Shown piece by piece: positions 56,300 to 64,000 of a stretch of 64,000 bases of DNA. The notes below the pieces were generated by a model that saw only the letters and a program-made list of their open reading frames with translations, made no database searches and was not told where the DNA came from. Location of the stretch: assembly GCA_017445475.1 (NCBI GenBank), contig JAFSUB010000024.1:23912-87911 (forward strand), read 5' to 3'. Within the stretch, counting starts at the first letter, position 1, and each line of letters starts with the position of its first letter. The translations under genes and the position numbers were made by a program. The stretch comes from Alphaproteobacteria bacterium (lineage in GTDB: Bacteria > Pseudomonadota > Alphaproteobacteria > RF32 > CAG-239).

Positions 56300-59200
56300 T
56301 TTCAATTTTCTCCCAATCATCAGAGCTTATCTCAAAATATTTTCCTTTTGCGAAATTTTCAAAAAGCAAAATATGCTTGTTTTGTGAAAAGTTTTCAAAG
56401 GCATATTGCACAAAATATTTATTTTGCGCTTGATAAAATGACAGCGTTGCTTTCAAATCATTTTCCGCATCAATTTGAAAAGATGCAATTTTTTTGGCAT
56501 TTTTCAAGATCTCAAGAGGCTGACTTAATGAAATGTTCAAAAAATACTTCATGTAAAGCGCCAAAATATCCGGATTTTCGAGCGCGTTTAACGCACGTAT
56601 GCGGCCGAAGCGCAAATCCCATAAACGGCTGTATGTCCACGCGTGCCAATCAAGCGACAAATCAACCAGATTAATATCGGCAAGCCACACTTGAAACTTG
56701 TCTTCAAACTTGATGTATGCGCCCGATGTGCCCCTGCCGAGTTCAAGGTTATAATCACCGATTTCAACAGATTCCAACACATCATCATTTTGCCCCAAAA
56801 GCTCAACAAGTGTGCTTGAAGATTGCGGTGCTTCAATCGGCAACAAACCAAACCTGCCCAAATTTTCGGCCTTGTCCGATTTTTTTTCATAAAACACTGC
56901 TTCCATCAACGCGCTCAAAAAGCTGCGGATACGTTCTTGATAAACAGCCCAATCAGGCCTTTGCTCCAAAACCCACAATCCGTCTTTAAGCACAAAAGTC
57001 AGCTCACCGTCGTGCTTTCGAAGTCTGATTTTTTTAATGTCGTTGATTTTTTCAGAAAGCGCGGGGAAAACCGGTTTGTCTTCATATTTTTGAATGTCCG
57101 AACGACTTTGAAGATAAACGGACAACACACCGGCCAATAGCAACACAAGCGCAAAAATAAGCAGTTTATAAAAAGCACGGTCAAAATATATTTTCGGGCG
57201 TGATTGTTTAGAATGGCGCTTTTTTAAAAGCAAAATTATAAGCGCAATAAAGCTCAAAAGCAAGGGCAGGGCAAAGATATTGAAAAATTTAACCAAAAGG
57301 GCAATGCGTTCAACATCTGCCGTTGTTTTTTCTCTTATTGTGTTTAAGTTTTGCTTTAAGGCACTCAACTCGTTTCTGATGTTAAAAATCAGTTTAAGCT
57401 CATCGGCGCTGAAAGTTTCGCGTTCTTCAAACGAACGTTTTGCAAAAATTTCCTGTAATTTTTGTTTGCTTTCATCAATTGCCCTAAAAATTTCCTCTTC
57501 CTTGATTTTATAGGCAAAAATGCCACGTTTTCGCAGCGTTTCGACGTTTTTGAAAGCCCTGTTTTTTGCGCTTTTGGCGCGAAGCTGAATCAGCGCATTA
57601 TCGCCAAGCAAAAAGTCAAAAGCGTTTAAGATAAAATCGGCGTTGTTAAAAAGCGGCACAACATATTTTTGAGAGAAAACATTTTGAGTTGTTGCCCAAA
57701 AGCTGTCATAAATAAAATCGGTGTCGCCGACAACAATCAGCTCAAAAGGTTTGGATTGGTTTGTGCTTCGAATATAAGCTGCCATAACTTTAAGGTTGTC
57801 ATCTCTTGTGTAAAAGCTCAAAATCTGACGCGGATTTAGGCCGTCATAAACAACCTTTGCCGGCATTAAGGCGGAATCGGCGCTTGCCTGAATGAGCGGC
57901 ATAAAAGAAATTTCGGCATTTTGCCTTGGCAAAAGAACGCCGGCCGAGCTCATTAAAATACTTTTTAAGTTTTTTGTGATTGGGTGATACGGATTAAGAC
58001 TTCCGTCCTGCAATTTAAATTGAATAATGTCTTGGGTATATGCCGGATTGTTTTTGGCGTTGCTTGTGGCGTCAACCGTGATGGAATTTTCCAAATCGGC
58101 CACAACATATTGATGATAAAAAGAAAATCCGAAAAATTCGTCAAGACCGTTCAAATTTGAGCCTTCAAGAGGAAAATTTGAGGCGCTGTAAAGCCTTGTT
58201 GCTTCGGCGGAAACGTCAAGCAAAATCAAAAGTTTTCCGCCCTTTTGTGCATATTGCTTAATAGATTCGGTCATCTCAAGGCTTAAATTTTTGGGATGAA
58301 TAAGCCACAGCAAATCCGGTTTGTCGTTCAAATCATCAGGGTTTTGAATAAAGCGAACGTTGTAAAGCTGCTCTATTTTTTCCAAAATCTGATAGGGTTG
58401 TCCAATCATATTTTCGGACAAAGTTTCACCACCGACGGGAAGGCTTGAGATGATGCCGATGGTTTTTTTATGCCGTCCCAAAGAATAAATGAGCGTTGTT
58501 AAGTCTTGTTCCAAAAACTGAATGCGCTCAGTCGACAGGTAGGCAATAGCTGCCTTTCGGTCGAGTGCGTCAACTATCGACAAACCGAATAAAGCGTTTT
58601 GGTTGGCATCAATCAAGGCAATGGGCTGCAGGCCGTCGGCAATGGCACGATCTTCAAGATTGTCAAGATTTTTGGGATGATAAATGCGATAATTAAGCTT
58701 GCCGTTTGAAGCGTCTTTATAAGTTTGTAAGAGCATACGAACTCTGTCAAACAAAATTCTGAAATTCGGGTTTCTTTTTTCCAAAATGTTTGAAAAATAA
58801 AGTTTAATTGTAATCGGCTGTTCAAGCGTTTGTAAAACATCAATCGTGTTTTGATTTAAGCTGAAAAGTTTTTCCTCGCTTACATCAAGCCGGCTTTGGC
58901 GTGCAAAGTTGTTTGCAAGCAAATTAAAGCCCATAAAAGCCACAACAAGCAAAGCCCAAGAAGCAAGGCAGTAAACTTTGCTTGTTGATTTAAGCCAAAA
59001 CGCAACGCCCGAGGTTTTGAAGCTGACAATCAGTGCGGTTGTAAAGTTAAACAGCAGAATAATTGAGGCAAAAAACAACACATCGCGCCATTCAATCAGG
59101 CCCAAAATGATGGCATTAAAATGGGTTAAAAAACTGAAAGAGGCAATGGCATCAACCATATAATCGGGTAAAAACAGTCTGAAAAACGCGAGCACAAACT

Positions 59201-59738
59201 CAAGCCCGCAGAAGAAAAACACAAGGTTTGCCCCAACTGCCAAAACAAGCGCAATCACTTGATTTTTGCTCAAAGCCGACATTGTTTGCGAAACGGCAAG
59301 CATTGCAGCTGCAAGCAAAAAGCTTGCAAAATATGACAAAGCAATCACGCCGTTGTCGGGTTCGCCCAAAACATTAACCGTCATTACAAACGGAAAGGTT
59401 AAGATAAGGGCAATCAAACAAAACATCAACGCGGCAATAAACTTGCCCCACACAAGCGTTTGAAGCGAAACGGGCATTGTCATAATCTGAACAACGGTTT
59501 TGCTTTTAAACTCTTCAGCCCAAAGACGCATGGAAATGCCCGTTAAAAACAAAAGATAAAGCCACGGCTGATATATAAACATATAAAAAAGCGTTGCCTG
59601 TCCGCGCTCAAAAAAATGTCCGAAATAAAATGTCGCAACGGCGTTCAAAACCAAAAAACTGACCAAATAAACATACGCCAGCGGCGAGATAAAATAACGC
59701 AACAGTTCGTTTTTTACAACAATCCAGAGTTTTCGCAT
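56259..59738 (-). CDS. GldF-GldG-like ABC permease fused to DUF4340 domain
   Basis: A 1159-residue protein. Residues 1-250: ABC-2 permease with six membrane segments (ELLRYFISPLAYVYLVSFLV, SMRLWAEEFKSKTVVQIM). About 265-760: GldG-like auxiliary domain (FARQSRLDVSEEKLFSLNQN, PVGGETLSENMIGQPYQIL, LLILLDVSAEATRL). One more helix near 840, one near 870 (LLIFALVLLLAGVLSVYLQS), then a DUF4340-like beta domain to the end. In other bacteria these are two or three genes. The ATPase is the next gene upstream. Substrate unknown; cell-envelope transport or assembly likely. Confidence 0.85.
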   Translation of the reverse strand: MRKLWIVVKNELLRYFISPLAYVYLVSFLVLNAVATFYFGHFFERGQATLFYMFIYQPWLYLLFLTGISMRLWAEEFKSKTVVQIMTMPVSLQTLVWGKFIAALMFCLIALILTFPFVMTVNVLGEPDNGVIALSYFASFLLAAAMLAVSQTMSALSKNQVIALVLAVGANLVFFFCGLEFVLAFFRLFLPDYMVDAIASFSFLTHFNAIILGLIEWRDVLFFASIILLFNFTTALIVSFKTSGVAFWLKSTSKVYCLASWALLVVAFMGFNLLANNFARQSRLDVSEEKLFSLNQNTIDVLQTLEQPITIKLYFSNILEKRNPNFRILFDRVRMLLQTYKDASNGKLNYRIYHPKNLDNLEDRAIADGLQPIALIDANQNALFGLSIVDALDRKAAIAYLSTERIQFLEQDLTTLIYSLGRHKKTIGIISSLPVGGETLSENMIGQPYQILEKIEQLYNVRFIQNPDDLNDKPDLLWLIHPKNLSLEMTESIKQYAQKGGKLLILLDVSAEATRLYSASNFPLEGSNLNGLDEFFGFSFYHQYVVADLENSITVDATSNAKNNPAYTQDIIQFKLQDGSLNPYHPITKNLKSILMSSAGVLLPRQNAEISFMPLIQASADSALMPAKVVYDGLNPRQILSFYTRDDNLKVMAAYIRSTNQSKPFELIVVGDTDFIYDSFWATTQNVFSQKYVVPLFNNADFILNAFDFLLGDNALIQLRAKSAKNRAFKNVETLRKRGIFAYKIKEEEIFRAIDESKQKLQEIFAKRSFEERETFSADELKLIFNIRNELSALKQNLNTIREKTTADVERIALLVKFFNIFALPLLLSFIALIILLLKKRHSKQSRPKIYFDRAFYKLLIFALVLLLAGVLSVYLQSRSDIQKYEDKPVFPALSEKINDIKKIRLRKHDGELTFVLKDGLWVLEQRPDWAVYQERIRSFLSALMEAVFYEKKSDKAENLGRFGLLPIEAPQSSSTLVELLGQNDDVLESVEIGDYNLELGRGTSGAYIKFEDKFQVWLADINLVDLSLDWHAWTYSRLWDLRFGRIRALNALENPDILALYMKYFLNISLSQPLEILKNAKKIASFQIDAENDLKATLSFYQAQNKYFVQYAFENFSQNKHILLFENFAKGKYFEISSDDWEKIENVNKLVFEQKRPI

Positions 59739-59753
59739 CGGTTTTTCCTTTTT

Positions 59754-60467
59754 TTAATTCGTTGTCAGTTTTTTAAAGGCCAAGTCCAAAGATTTTGTTT
59801 TTGTTTGCTTTAAAATTTCGCCCAAAGTGCCGTTTGCCATCATCTTTCCCTTATTGATAATCACAACTCTTGAACAAACGCTTTCAGCCTCATCAAGCAG
59901 GTGGGTTGAAATGACAATGGCTTTGTTTTTGCCCATTTGTTTGATGAGTGCGCGCATATTTTCTTTTTGATTGGGATCTAAACCATCGGTCGGTTCGTCA
60001 AGAAGCAAAATGTCCGGATTGGATAAAATGCTTTGCGCAAAGCCAACGCGGCGCAGATAGCCTTTTGAAAGCGTTTCGATTTTTTGACTTAAAACATCTT
60101 CAACATCGGCAAGAGCAATGGCGTTTTGCATGTCTTGCTTTGATGCCCCTCTCAAATCAGCCATATATTTTAAGAACATTTGAACGCTCATATCCTGATA
60201 TATCGGCGATCCCTCGGGCAAAAAACCGATTTGAGCTTTTGCTTTCAAGCCAAACAAAGAGATATCATCACCTTTAATAAAAATTTTGCCGCTTGTGGGG
60301 CTTAAAAAACCGGCAATCATATTCATCAAAGTCGATTTTCCGGCGCCGTTCGGCCCCAAAAGGGCAATAATTTCGCCTTTTTCAGCCTCAAAATTAAAGT
60401 TTTGAACAGCATCAATCGTTTGATAAACTTTGTTGAGCGCACGTGTTTTAATAAACGGCTCGGTCAT
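59754..60467 (-). CDS. ABC transporter ATP-binding protein (GldA-like)
   Basis: A 237-residue ATPase from the ATG at 60467, which follows AAGGAG. Walker A is LLGPNGAGKSTLM, the Q-loop lies in KAQIGFLPEGSPIYQDMS, the signature is TLSKGYLRRVGFAQSIL, Walker B is DILLLDEPTDGLDP, and the His switch is ISTHLLDEAE. It powers the fused permease downstream, 15 bases away. The signature Y-L-R-R in place of S-G-G-Q-R is common in the GldA branch. Confidence 0.9.
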   Translation of the reverse strand: MTEPFIKTRALNKVYQTIDAVQNFNFEAEKGEIIALLGPNGAGKSTLMNMIAGFLSPTSGKIFIKGDDISLFGLKAKAQIGFLPEGSPIYQDMSVQMFLKYMADLRGASKQDMQNAIALADVEDVLSQKIETLSKGYLRRVGFAQSILSNPDILLLDEPTDGLDPNQKENMRALIKQMGKNKAIVISTHLLDEAESVCSRVVIINKGKMMANGTLGEILKQTKTKSLDLAFKKLTTN

Positions 60468-60468
60468 T

Positions 60469-61566
60469 TTAAATCTCCTTTGAATATAATTTTCCGCCTG
60501 AAAGCGGCGCCGCAACGCCGGTTGTTGACGGAAACGTAATGGGCAAAGCATAAAAAGTTCTTGCAGCCAAAAAGGCAAAAGCCTCACCGTCATCAGGCAA
60601 AAATCGGGGCGGTATATCTTCGTTTTTGATGTTTTCGTTTTTCAGTTTTTGCCTAATGGCGCGAACAAGCGTCGGGTTTTGGGCGCCACCGCCGCAAATA
60701 ACGGTTGATGCCGGTTTTTCGGGCAAAAGGGTTTTAACGGAAAGGTCAACGGCCTCAGCAATAAATTCAACAATGGTGGCGGCACCGTCTTTGACAGATA
60801 AGCCTTTAAAGTGTTCTTCTTTATTTTTAAATGCATCTTGAGCAAGGGCTTTAGGCGGTTTTTTTTCGAAAAAATCACAGCGTATTAAATTGGCGACAAT
60901 CTTAAAATCGGGGGTTCCGAGTGCGGCAGCTTTTCCGTTATAATCCATATCTACGCTGGCGTGTTTTTGCATAAAGCGATCAAGAAGAGCGTTGCCGGGT
61001 GCGGCATCAAAAGCGCATATTTGTCCGAGCGTGCCGATAAAGGTTAAAGTGGTTACACTGCCGATATCAATAAACAAAGTCGGTTTGATAAGCTTTAATG
61101 CGAGCGCTTGATAATATGTTGCCGTTAGTGGCGCGCCTTGTCCGCCGTGTAAAATATCGCTGTTGTGAAAATGCGTGGCAGTGGGTAGGGCAAAATGTTC
61201 AAAAATTTGCCGGCCTCTGCCAAGCTGATAGGTATATTTTTGCGCGGCGTCAAGCGCAATGGTGGGGCCTTCTATGCCGAGCAAATCAATTTTAACAGGC
61301 GTTTGATTTTTGATTTCTTCTATAATATCAATCAAAAAGGCGGTTAGGTTGTCATCTGCGGCATCAATTAAAGTTTTCTCATTTAGCAAAGCTGCGTTTT
61401 TGCCCATCACCGAAACAATTTGAACGCGCAAATCGTCGGGTAAAACAAACCTTTTTTTTAAATAAGTTTGATATATATCAACACCATCGGTTGAAACAAG
61501 CGCGCATTTCACACTTTTGAGCGCGCCGGAACACATCAGGGCCAAAACATTTAAAGCTTTTATCAT
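60469..61566 (-). CDS. Divergent anhydro-N-acetylmuramic acid kinase-like protein
   Basis: A 365-residue protein of the AnmK family. Kept are HNSDILHGGQGAPLTATYYQ, FDAAPGNALLDRFM, VICGGGAQNPTLVRAIRQKL, GEAFAFLAARTFYALPITFP and TTGVAAPLSGGKLY. The N-terminal phosphate loop, normally M-S-G-T-S-x-D-G, reads LMCSGALKSVKCAL, so key Gly/Thr/Asp residues are gone, and the NIGG motif reads DIGSVT. AnmK phosphorylates anhydromuramic acid in cell-wall recycling. The changes make activity doubtful. It ends two bases before the ATPase gene. Confidence 0.75.
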   Translation of the reverse strand: MIKALNVLALMCSGALKSVKCALVSTDGVDIYQTYLKKRFVLPDDLRVQIVSVMGKNAALLNEKTLIDAADDNLTAFLIDIIEEIKNQTPVKIDLLGIEGPTIALDAAQKYTYQLGRGRQIFEHFALPTATHFHNSDILHGGQGAPLTATYYQALALKLIKPTLFIDIGSVTTLTFIGTLGQICAFDAAPGNALLDRFMQKHASVDMDYNGKAAALGTPDFKIVANLIRCDFFEKKPPKALAQDAFKNKEEHFKGLSVKDGAATIVEFIAEAVDLSVKTLLPEKPASTVICGGGAQNPTLVRAIRQKLKNENIKNEDIPPRFLPDDGEAFAFLAARTFYALPITFPSTTGVAAPLSGGKLYSKEI

Positions 61567-61831
61567 TTAACCGCCGATACAAAACGTTGTCTTAAATTGC
61601 AATTTTCATAAGAATAGGCCGATATGCGTTAAAATTTCGTTATAAAATGCGCGCCGGAGGGTAAAAACAAAAAAATATACAAAAAAATGTTTTTTTGTGC
61701 TTGTTTTTTAAAAAAATTTATGCTACATTGATAATGCAAAACTATAGATTTATAAATTATTGGATTGTGGAGAGAGATTTTTTTCATAATCTGTTTTAAG
61801 TTGAATTTATTAACATTAAAAAATATTTTAT

Positions 61832-62653
61832 ATGAAAAAAATGAGTATCTTCACCGCTTTAGTGGTGATTTTTATGGGTAGTGCCCTGCATGCCCAGAAC
61901 AACAAGCCGTTCGAGCTCAAAATTGACGAAAACGGCAAGGCATCTATGGAAAAAGAGTTGGAGAAAAAACTGGCGGATATCCGTCGATGTGAAATCGTCC
62001 AGCTTGAAACCGGACAGCTTCGAGAGGTCGAGGTTGACGGTGCATTCTTGGGTTTCCAAGGCGGTGCCTCGATGGCATTTGCCGACATGAAGCCCCTGCC
62101 GGAAGGAACGACCTTTGGCAGCCTGCTTTCGCCGAGCTTCGGCATCGCGGGCGGTTTGGAGGGAATGTCTCTCTGGAAGGCACGAAACCGCTACAACGGC
62201 GAATTGCATGCTGTGCGTATTTGGTCTATCGAAGGCCAGATTACGGCAAGCATCCGCCAGTACGAACCTCAGTCGGCGACACCGGAGGGAAAATATTGGT
62301 CCTATTCGGCAATGGTCTATCCTAAGATTGCCGTCGCTGAGAGCCGTTGGGTGAGCCATCGGCTCAACATCGTCGGGGCCGTGGGCTACTTGTATGCCCG
62401 CGACAATTCGGAGATTGTCGAGGTGGAAACGCCCACAACCATCGACACCTATTATGCCTATTACACGGGTAGTGGTGTCGTCTGGGGCGGCGGGTTAGAG
62501 TACAGCTACCGCTTTCCGATGGCGACCAGCAGAATCGGCCTTAAGGTTACGGCGGAGAACATCCCCGTCGTTCACCTAAACGAGACCGAAAGAGTCTGGA
62601 CGCTCAAAGCCAGCGTCTTCTGGACGTTTGGCATTGCAAGGCTCCGCCACTAG
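61832..62653 (+). CDS. Outer-membrane beta-barrel-like protein, probably acquired from Bacteroidota
   Basis: A 273-residue protein with a signal peptide (SIFTALVVIFMGSALHAQ). The mature part has an N-terminal helical segment (ASMEKELEKKLADIRRC) and many aromatic amphipathic strands ending in WTLKASVFWTFGIARLRH, consistent with an outer-membrane barrel. Its base composition is clearly richer in G+C than both neighbours. The upstream TTAACATTAAAAAATATTTT lacks a ribosome site, as in Bacteroidota genes. It has its own terminator. Function unknown. Confidence 0.65.
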   Translation: MKKMSIFTALVVIFMGSALHAQNNKPFELKIDENGKASMEKELEKKLADIRRCEIVQLETGQLREVEVDGAFLGFQGGASMAFADMKPLPEGTTFGSLLSPSFGIAGGLEGMSLWKARNRYNGELHAVRIWSIEGQITASIRQYEPQSATPEGKYWSYSAMVYPKIAVAESRWVSHRLNIVGAVGYLYARDNSEIVEVETPTTIDTYYAYYTGSGVVWGGGLEYSYRFPMATSRIGLKVTAENIPVVHLNETERVWTLKASVFWTFGIARLRH

Positions 62654-62666
62654 GCAGAAAAATTGA

Positions 62667-62700
62667 GAGCAGTTCCCTTAAAAAGGAGCTGCTCTTTTTT
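62667..62700 (+). terminator. Terminator of the outer-membrane protein gene
   Basis: GAGCAG-T-TCC pairs with GGA-GCTGCTC (one bulge), followed by a run of seven T. Confidence 0.75.
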
Positions 62701-62718
62701 TGCTGAAGTTTGAACCTT

Positions 62719-63123
62719 TTATTGCTGCAAGCTTGCCTGCGGGGCCAGCATAAGCTCGTCCACCTCAACAACCGTTGCGTTGCCCTCTTGGTCTATTTCG
62801 CCGATGATTGTAACCGTATCGGTGGGCGAAACATTTTGCCCGTTCCAAACATCCGAATCGATTTCAACCATCACTTCACCCGTGCCATCGCTGAAAACAT
62901 AAGTTTCTTCGCCCACTTTTTTGGCGATGTTGCCTTGAAGCATCACAACCGTTTCGTCGGGCATCATCAGCACAGCCTGAACGCTTGATGCACTCGTTGG
63001 GGCAGAATTTTGCGAATATGTACCGCCGCTCATATTATGCTTTGTGCCGTCATGTTTGGCCATTGCCGCGCCGCCCAAGCACAAAGCCAAAGCAAGTGTT
63101 AAGCCGTAAAATATTTTGTTCAT
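62719..63123 (-). CDS. BOF-family periplasmic protein (YgiW/YdeI-like)
   Basis: A 134-residue protein with a signal peptide (YGLTLALALCLGGAAMA). The OB-fold-like core has MMPDETVVMLQGNIAKKVGE, YVFSDGTGEVMVEIDSDVWN and DTVTIIGEIDQEGNATVVEV, typical of the YgiW/YdeI (NirD/BOF) stress-tolerance family. A low-complexity linker (about 25-48) is rich in Ser and His. Such proteins act in the periplasm in resistance to peroxide and antimicrobial peptides, by unknown means. It stands alone. Confidence 0.8.
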   Translation of the reverse strand: MNKIFYGLTLALALCLGGAAMAKHDGTKHNMSGGTYSQNSAPTSASSVQAVLMMPDETVVMLQGNIAKKVGEETYVFSDGTGEVMVEIDSDVWNGQNVSPTDTVTIIGEIDQEGNATVVEVDELMLAPQASLQQ

Positions 63124-63275
63124 TGAATTTCTCCTTGAATATTAAATTAAATTGCCAAGAGGGATATAATCGTTTTGCTTTTGATTTTAAATAAAACTTG
63201 TGTTCGATGTTTAATTTTGACTTTTCAAAGATTATCTTGGGTGCGAAATATACTTATTTGAAGGAGAAAAAAAAT

Positions 63276-63815
63276 ATGGTCGACATCAATATTCAAACAA
63301 AAAAAACACCTTGCTGTGCAGGGGTGTGGCACCTCATTGCCGGTGTTTTAATGCTTTTTTTGGGTGGTTACGTATGGCTTAATCCCGAAATCAGCCTGAT
63401 TGGTTTGTCGCTTTATTTGGGCGGTGCGCTGATTGTGGTTGGCTCAGGCTACATCATAACCTCAATTGAAGAAGACCTCGGCTGGTTCACCTTTGCCGGT
63501 GTTTTAGATATTATCATCGGCATCATCTTGGTTGCCAACATCGGCGTAACGGCGCTTACCTTACCGATTATTTTCGGCATTTGGTGCCTTGCCGTCGGTG
63601 CTGCACAGCTTGTGAGCGCATATAAGCTCGGCAAGGCAGACCTGCCGTGGGGCTTTAGCTTGGCGCTCGGCATTTTGGGGATTGTTTTCGGTTTTTTGAT
63701 TTTGGAAAATCCTCTTATCGGCACAATTGCAATCAGCACACTCATGGGCTTATACATCGTCTCCTACGGGCTTTTTGAAATCGGCGAATATTTTTATTTG
63801 AAAAACCAAAACTAA
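63276..63815 (+). CDS. HdeD-family membrane protein (DUF308)
   Basis: A 179-residue protein from the ATG at 63276 (AAGGAG upstream). Six membrane segments, for example GVWHLIAGVLMLFLGGYVWL, LYLGGALIVVGSGYIITS, FTFAGVLDIIIGIILVANIG and FSLALGILGIVFGFLILENP. The P-L-I-G-T-I and Y-I-V-S-Y-G-L-F-E-I-G segments are typical of HdeD-like proteins linked to acid stress. A terminator follows. It is transcribed divergent to the BOF gene. Confidence 0.85.
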   Translation: MVDINIQTKKTPCCAGVWHLIAGVLMLFLGGYVWLNPEISLIGLSLYLGGALIVVGSGYIITSIEEDLGWFTFAGVLDIIIGIILVANIGVTALTLPIIFGIWCLAVGAAQLVSAYKLGKADLPWGFSLALGILGIVFGFLILENPLIGTIAISTLMGLYIVSYGLFEIGEYFYLKNQN

Positions 63816-63828
63816 AATTTTAAGCACA

Positions 63829-63865
63829 AAAAAACGCCACCGACTTTAGGTTGATGGCGTTTTTT
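63829..63865 (+). terminator. Terminator of the HdeD-like gene
   Basis: AACGCCA (63833-63839) pairs with TGGCGTT (63855-63861), followed by T residues. Confidence 0.8.
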
Positions 63866-63875
63866 GTAGTGTGAA

Positions 63876-64000
63876 AACCACCAGCTAGGCTGGTGGTTCA
63901 GTAGAGCTTATAGCGAGGGGTGGAAAAAATAAATTCCCTATGATAGGATGAAGTGTCTGGCAGACGCAACAAGAAACATAAGGAATTTAATCATGAAAAA
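63876..64000. mobile_element. End of an IS200/IS605-family element, cut by the window
   Basis: Perfect hairpin AACCACCAGC-TAG-GCTGGTGGTT (63876-63898) followed by CAGTAGAGCTTATAGCGAGG is characteristic of IS200/IS605 ends, which transposase TnpA recognises as single-stranded hairpins. An ATG at 63993 preceded by AAGGAA probably opens its transposase or TnpB gene, of which only eight bases are visible. Confidence 0.7.

Noticed and set aside
62667..62700. Regulatory hairpin of the BOF gene
   Set aside because: The T-run on the plus strand shows that it is a terminator of the upstream gene.
1..64000. CRISPR array
   Set aside because: No regularly spaced identical repeats with unique spacers; the leucine-rich repeats at the left end are coding and imperfect.

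Overview
The window looks like a piece of chromosome from a low-GC Gram-negative alphaproteobacterium, probably an uncultured gut or host-associated Rhodospirillales-like lineage. The evidence is the alphaproteobacterial type of ribosomal protein L28, KdsA (LPS synthesis), an anhydromuropeptide kinase, RecJ and Tag, all A+T rich. No 16S gene is present, so the assignment is an inference.

Positions 1 to about 34,105 are most of a prophage whose far end lies left of the window. Its head genes are of short-tailed (P22-like) type. The late genes run leftward: terminase small and large, a GroES-like protein, portal, a Stealth-like protein, scaffold, major capsid, a gp4-like adaptor, a gp10-like DNA-stabilisation protein, ejection-type proteins, a tail-collar fibre, a lysis cassette (holin, GH24 endolysin, embedded Rz/Rz1 spanins), then several fibre proteins and a leucine-rich-repeat protein cut by the window edge. 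A leftward promoter followed at once by a terminator sits before the late genes, next to a DUF6456 gene that may be the antiterminator. A lambda-like switch lies at 25.16-26.10 kb (Cro-like and CI/LexA-like genes, two facing promoters, palindromic operators). A matching operator and promoter block at 27.77-27.83 kb starts the rightward early genes: recombination functions, a Cas4-like nuclease, YopX, a MazG-like protein, excisionase-like protein and integrase. Three probable lysogenic-conversion genes (two secreted proteins and a DUF3800 protein) lie between the operator blocks.

Positions 34,056-41,974 are a second integrated element. It is bounded on both sides by 3' fragments of a tRNA-Thr(CGU) gene and carries its own tyrosine integrase, an AlpA-like regulator, an AbiE (type IV) toxin-antitoxin pair, a possible replication protein, two ankyrin-repeat proteins and a serine-recombinase remnant. 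The prophage and the island appear to be integrated in tandem at one tRNA gene.

From 42 kb on the chromosome resumes: DUF4139 protein, kdsA, tRNA-Ser(UGA), a repeat-rich stretch, tRNA-Arg(CCG), rpmB, an NfeD/SPFH pair, DUF192 protein, recJ, DUF502 protein, a candidate structured RNA, a second ankyrin plus serine-recombinase module (50.9-53.0 kb), a metallo-hydrolase, two cation diffusion facilitators, tag, a large GldF-GldG-DUF4340 fusion with its ABC ATPase, a divergent anmK-like gene, an outer-membrane protein of Bacteroidota character, a BOF-family protein, an HdeD-like protein and the end of an IS200/IS605 element.

The most interesting signals are the three ankyrin proteins with a nearly identical C-terminal tail, in two loci each linked to a serine recombinase; the two glycan-modifying enzymes in the phage late operon; the palindromic element read in frame inside an ejection-protein gene; and the tRNA-associated direct repeats near 45 kb.
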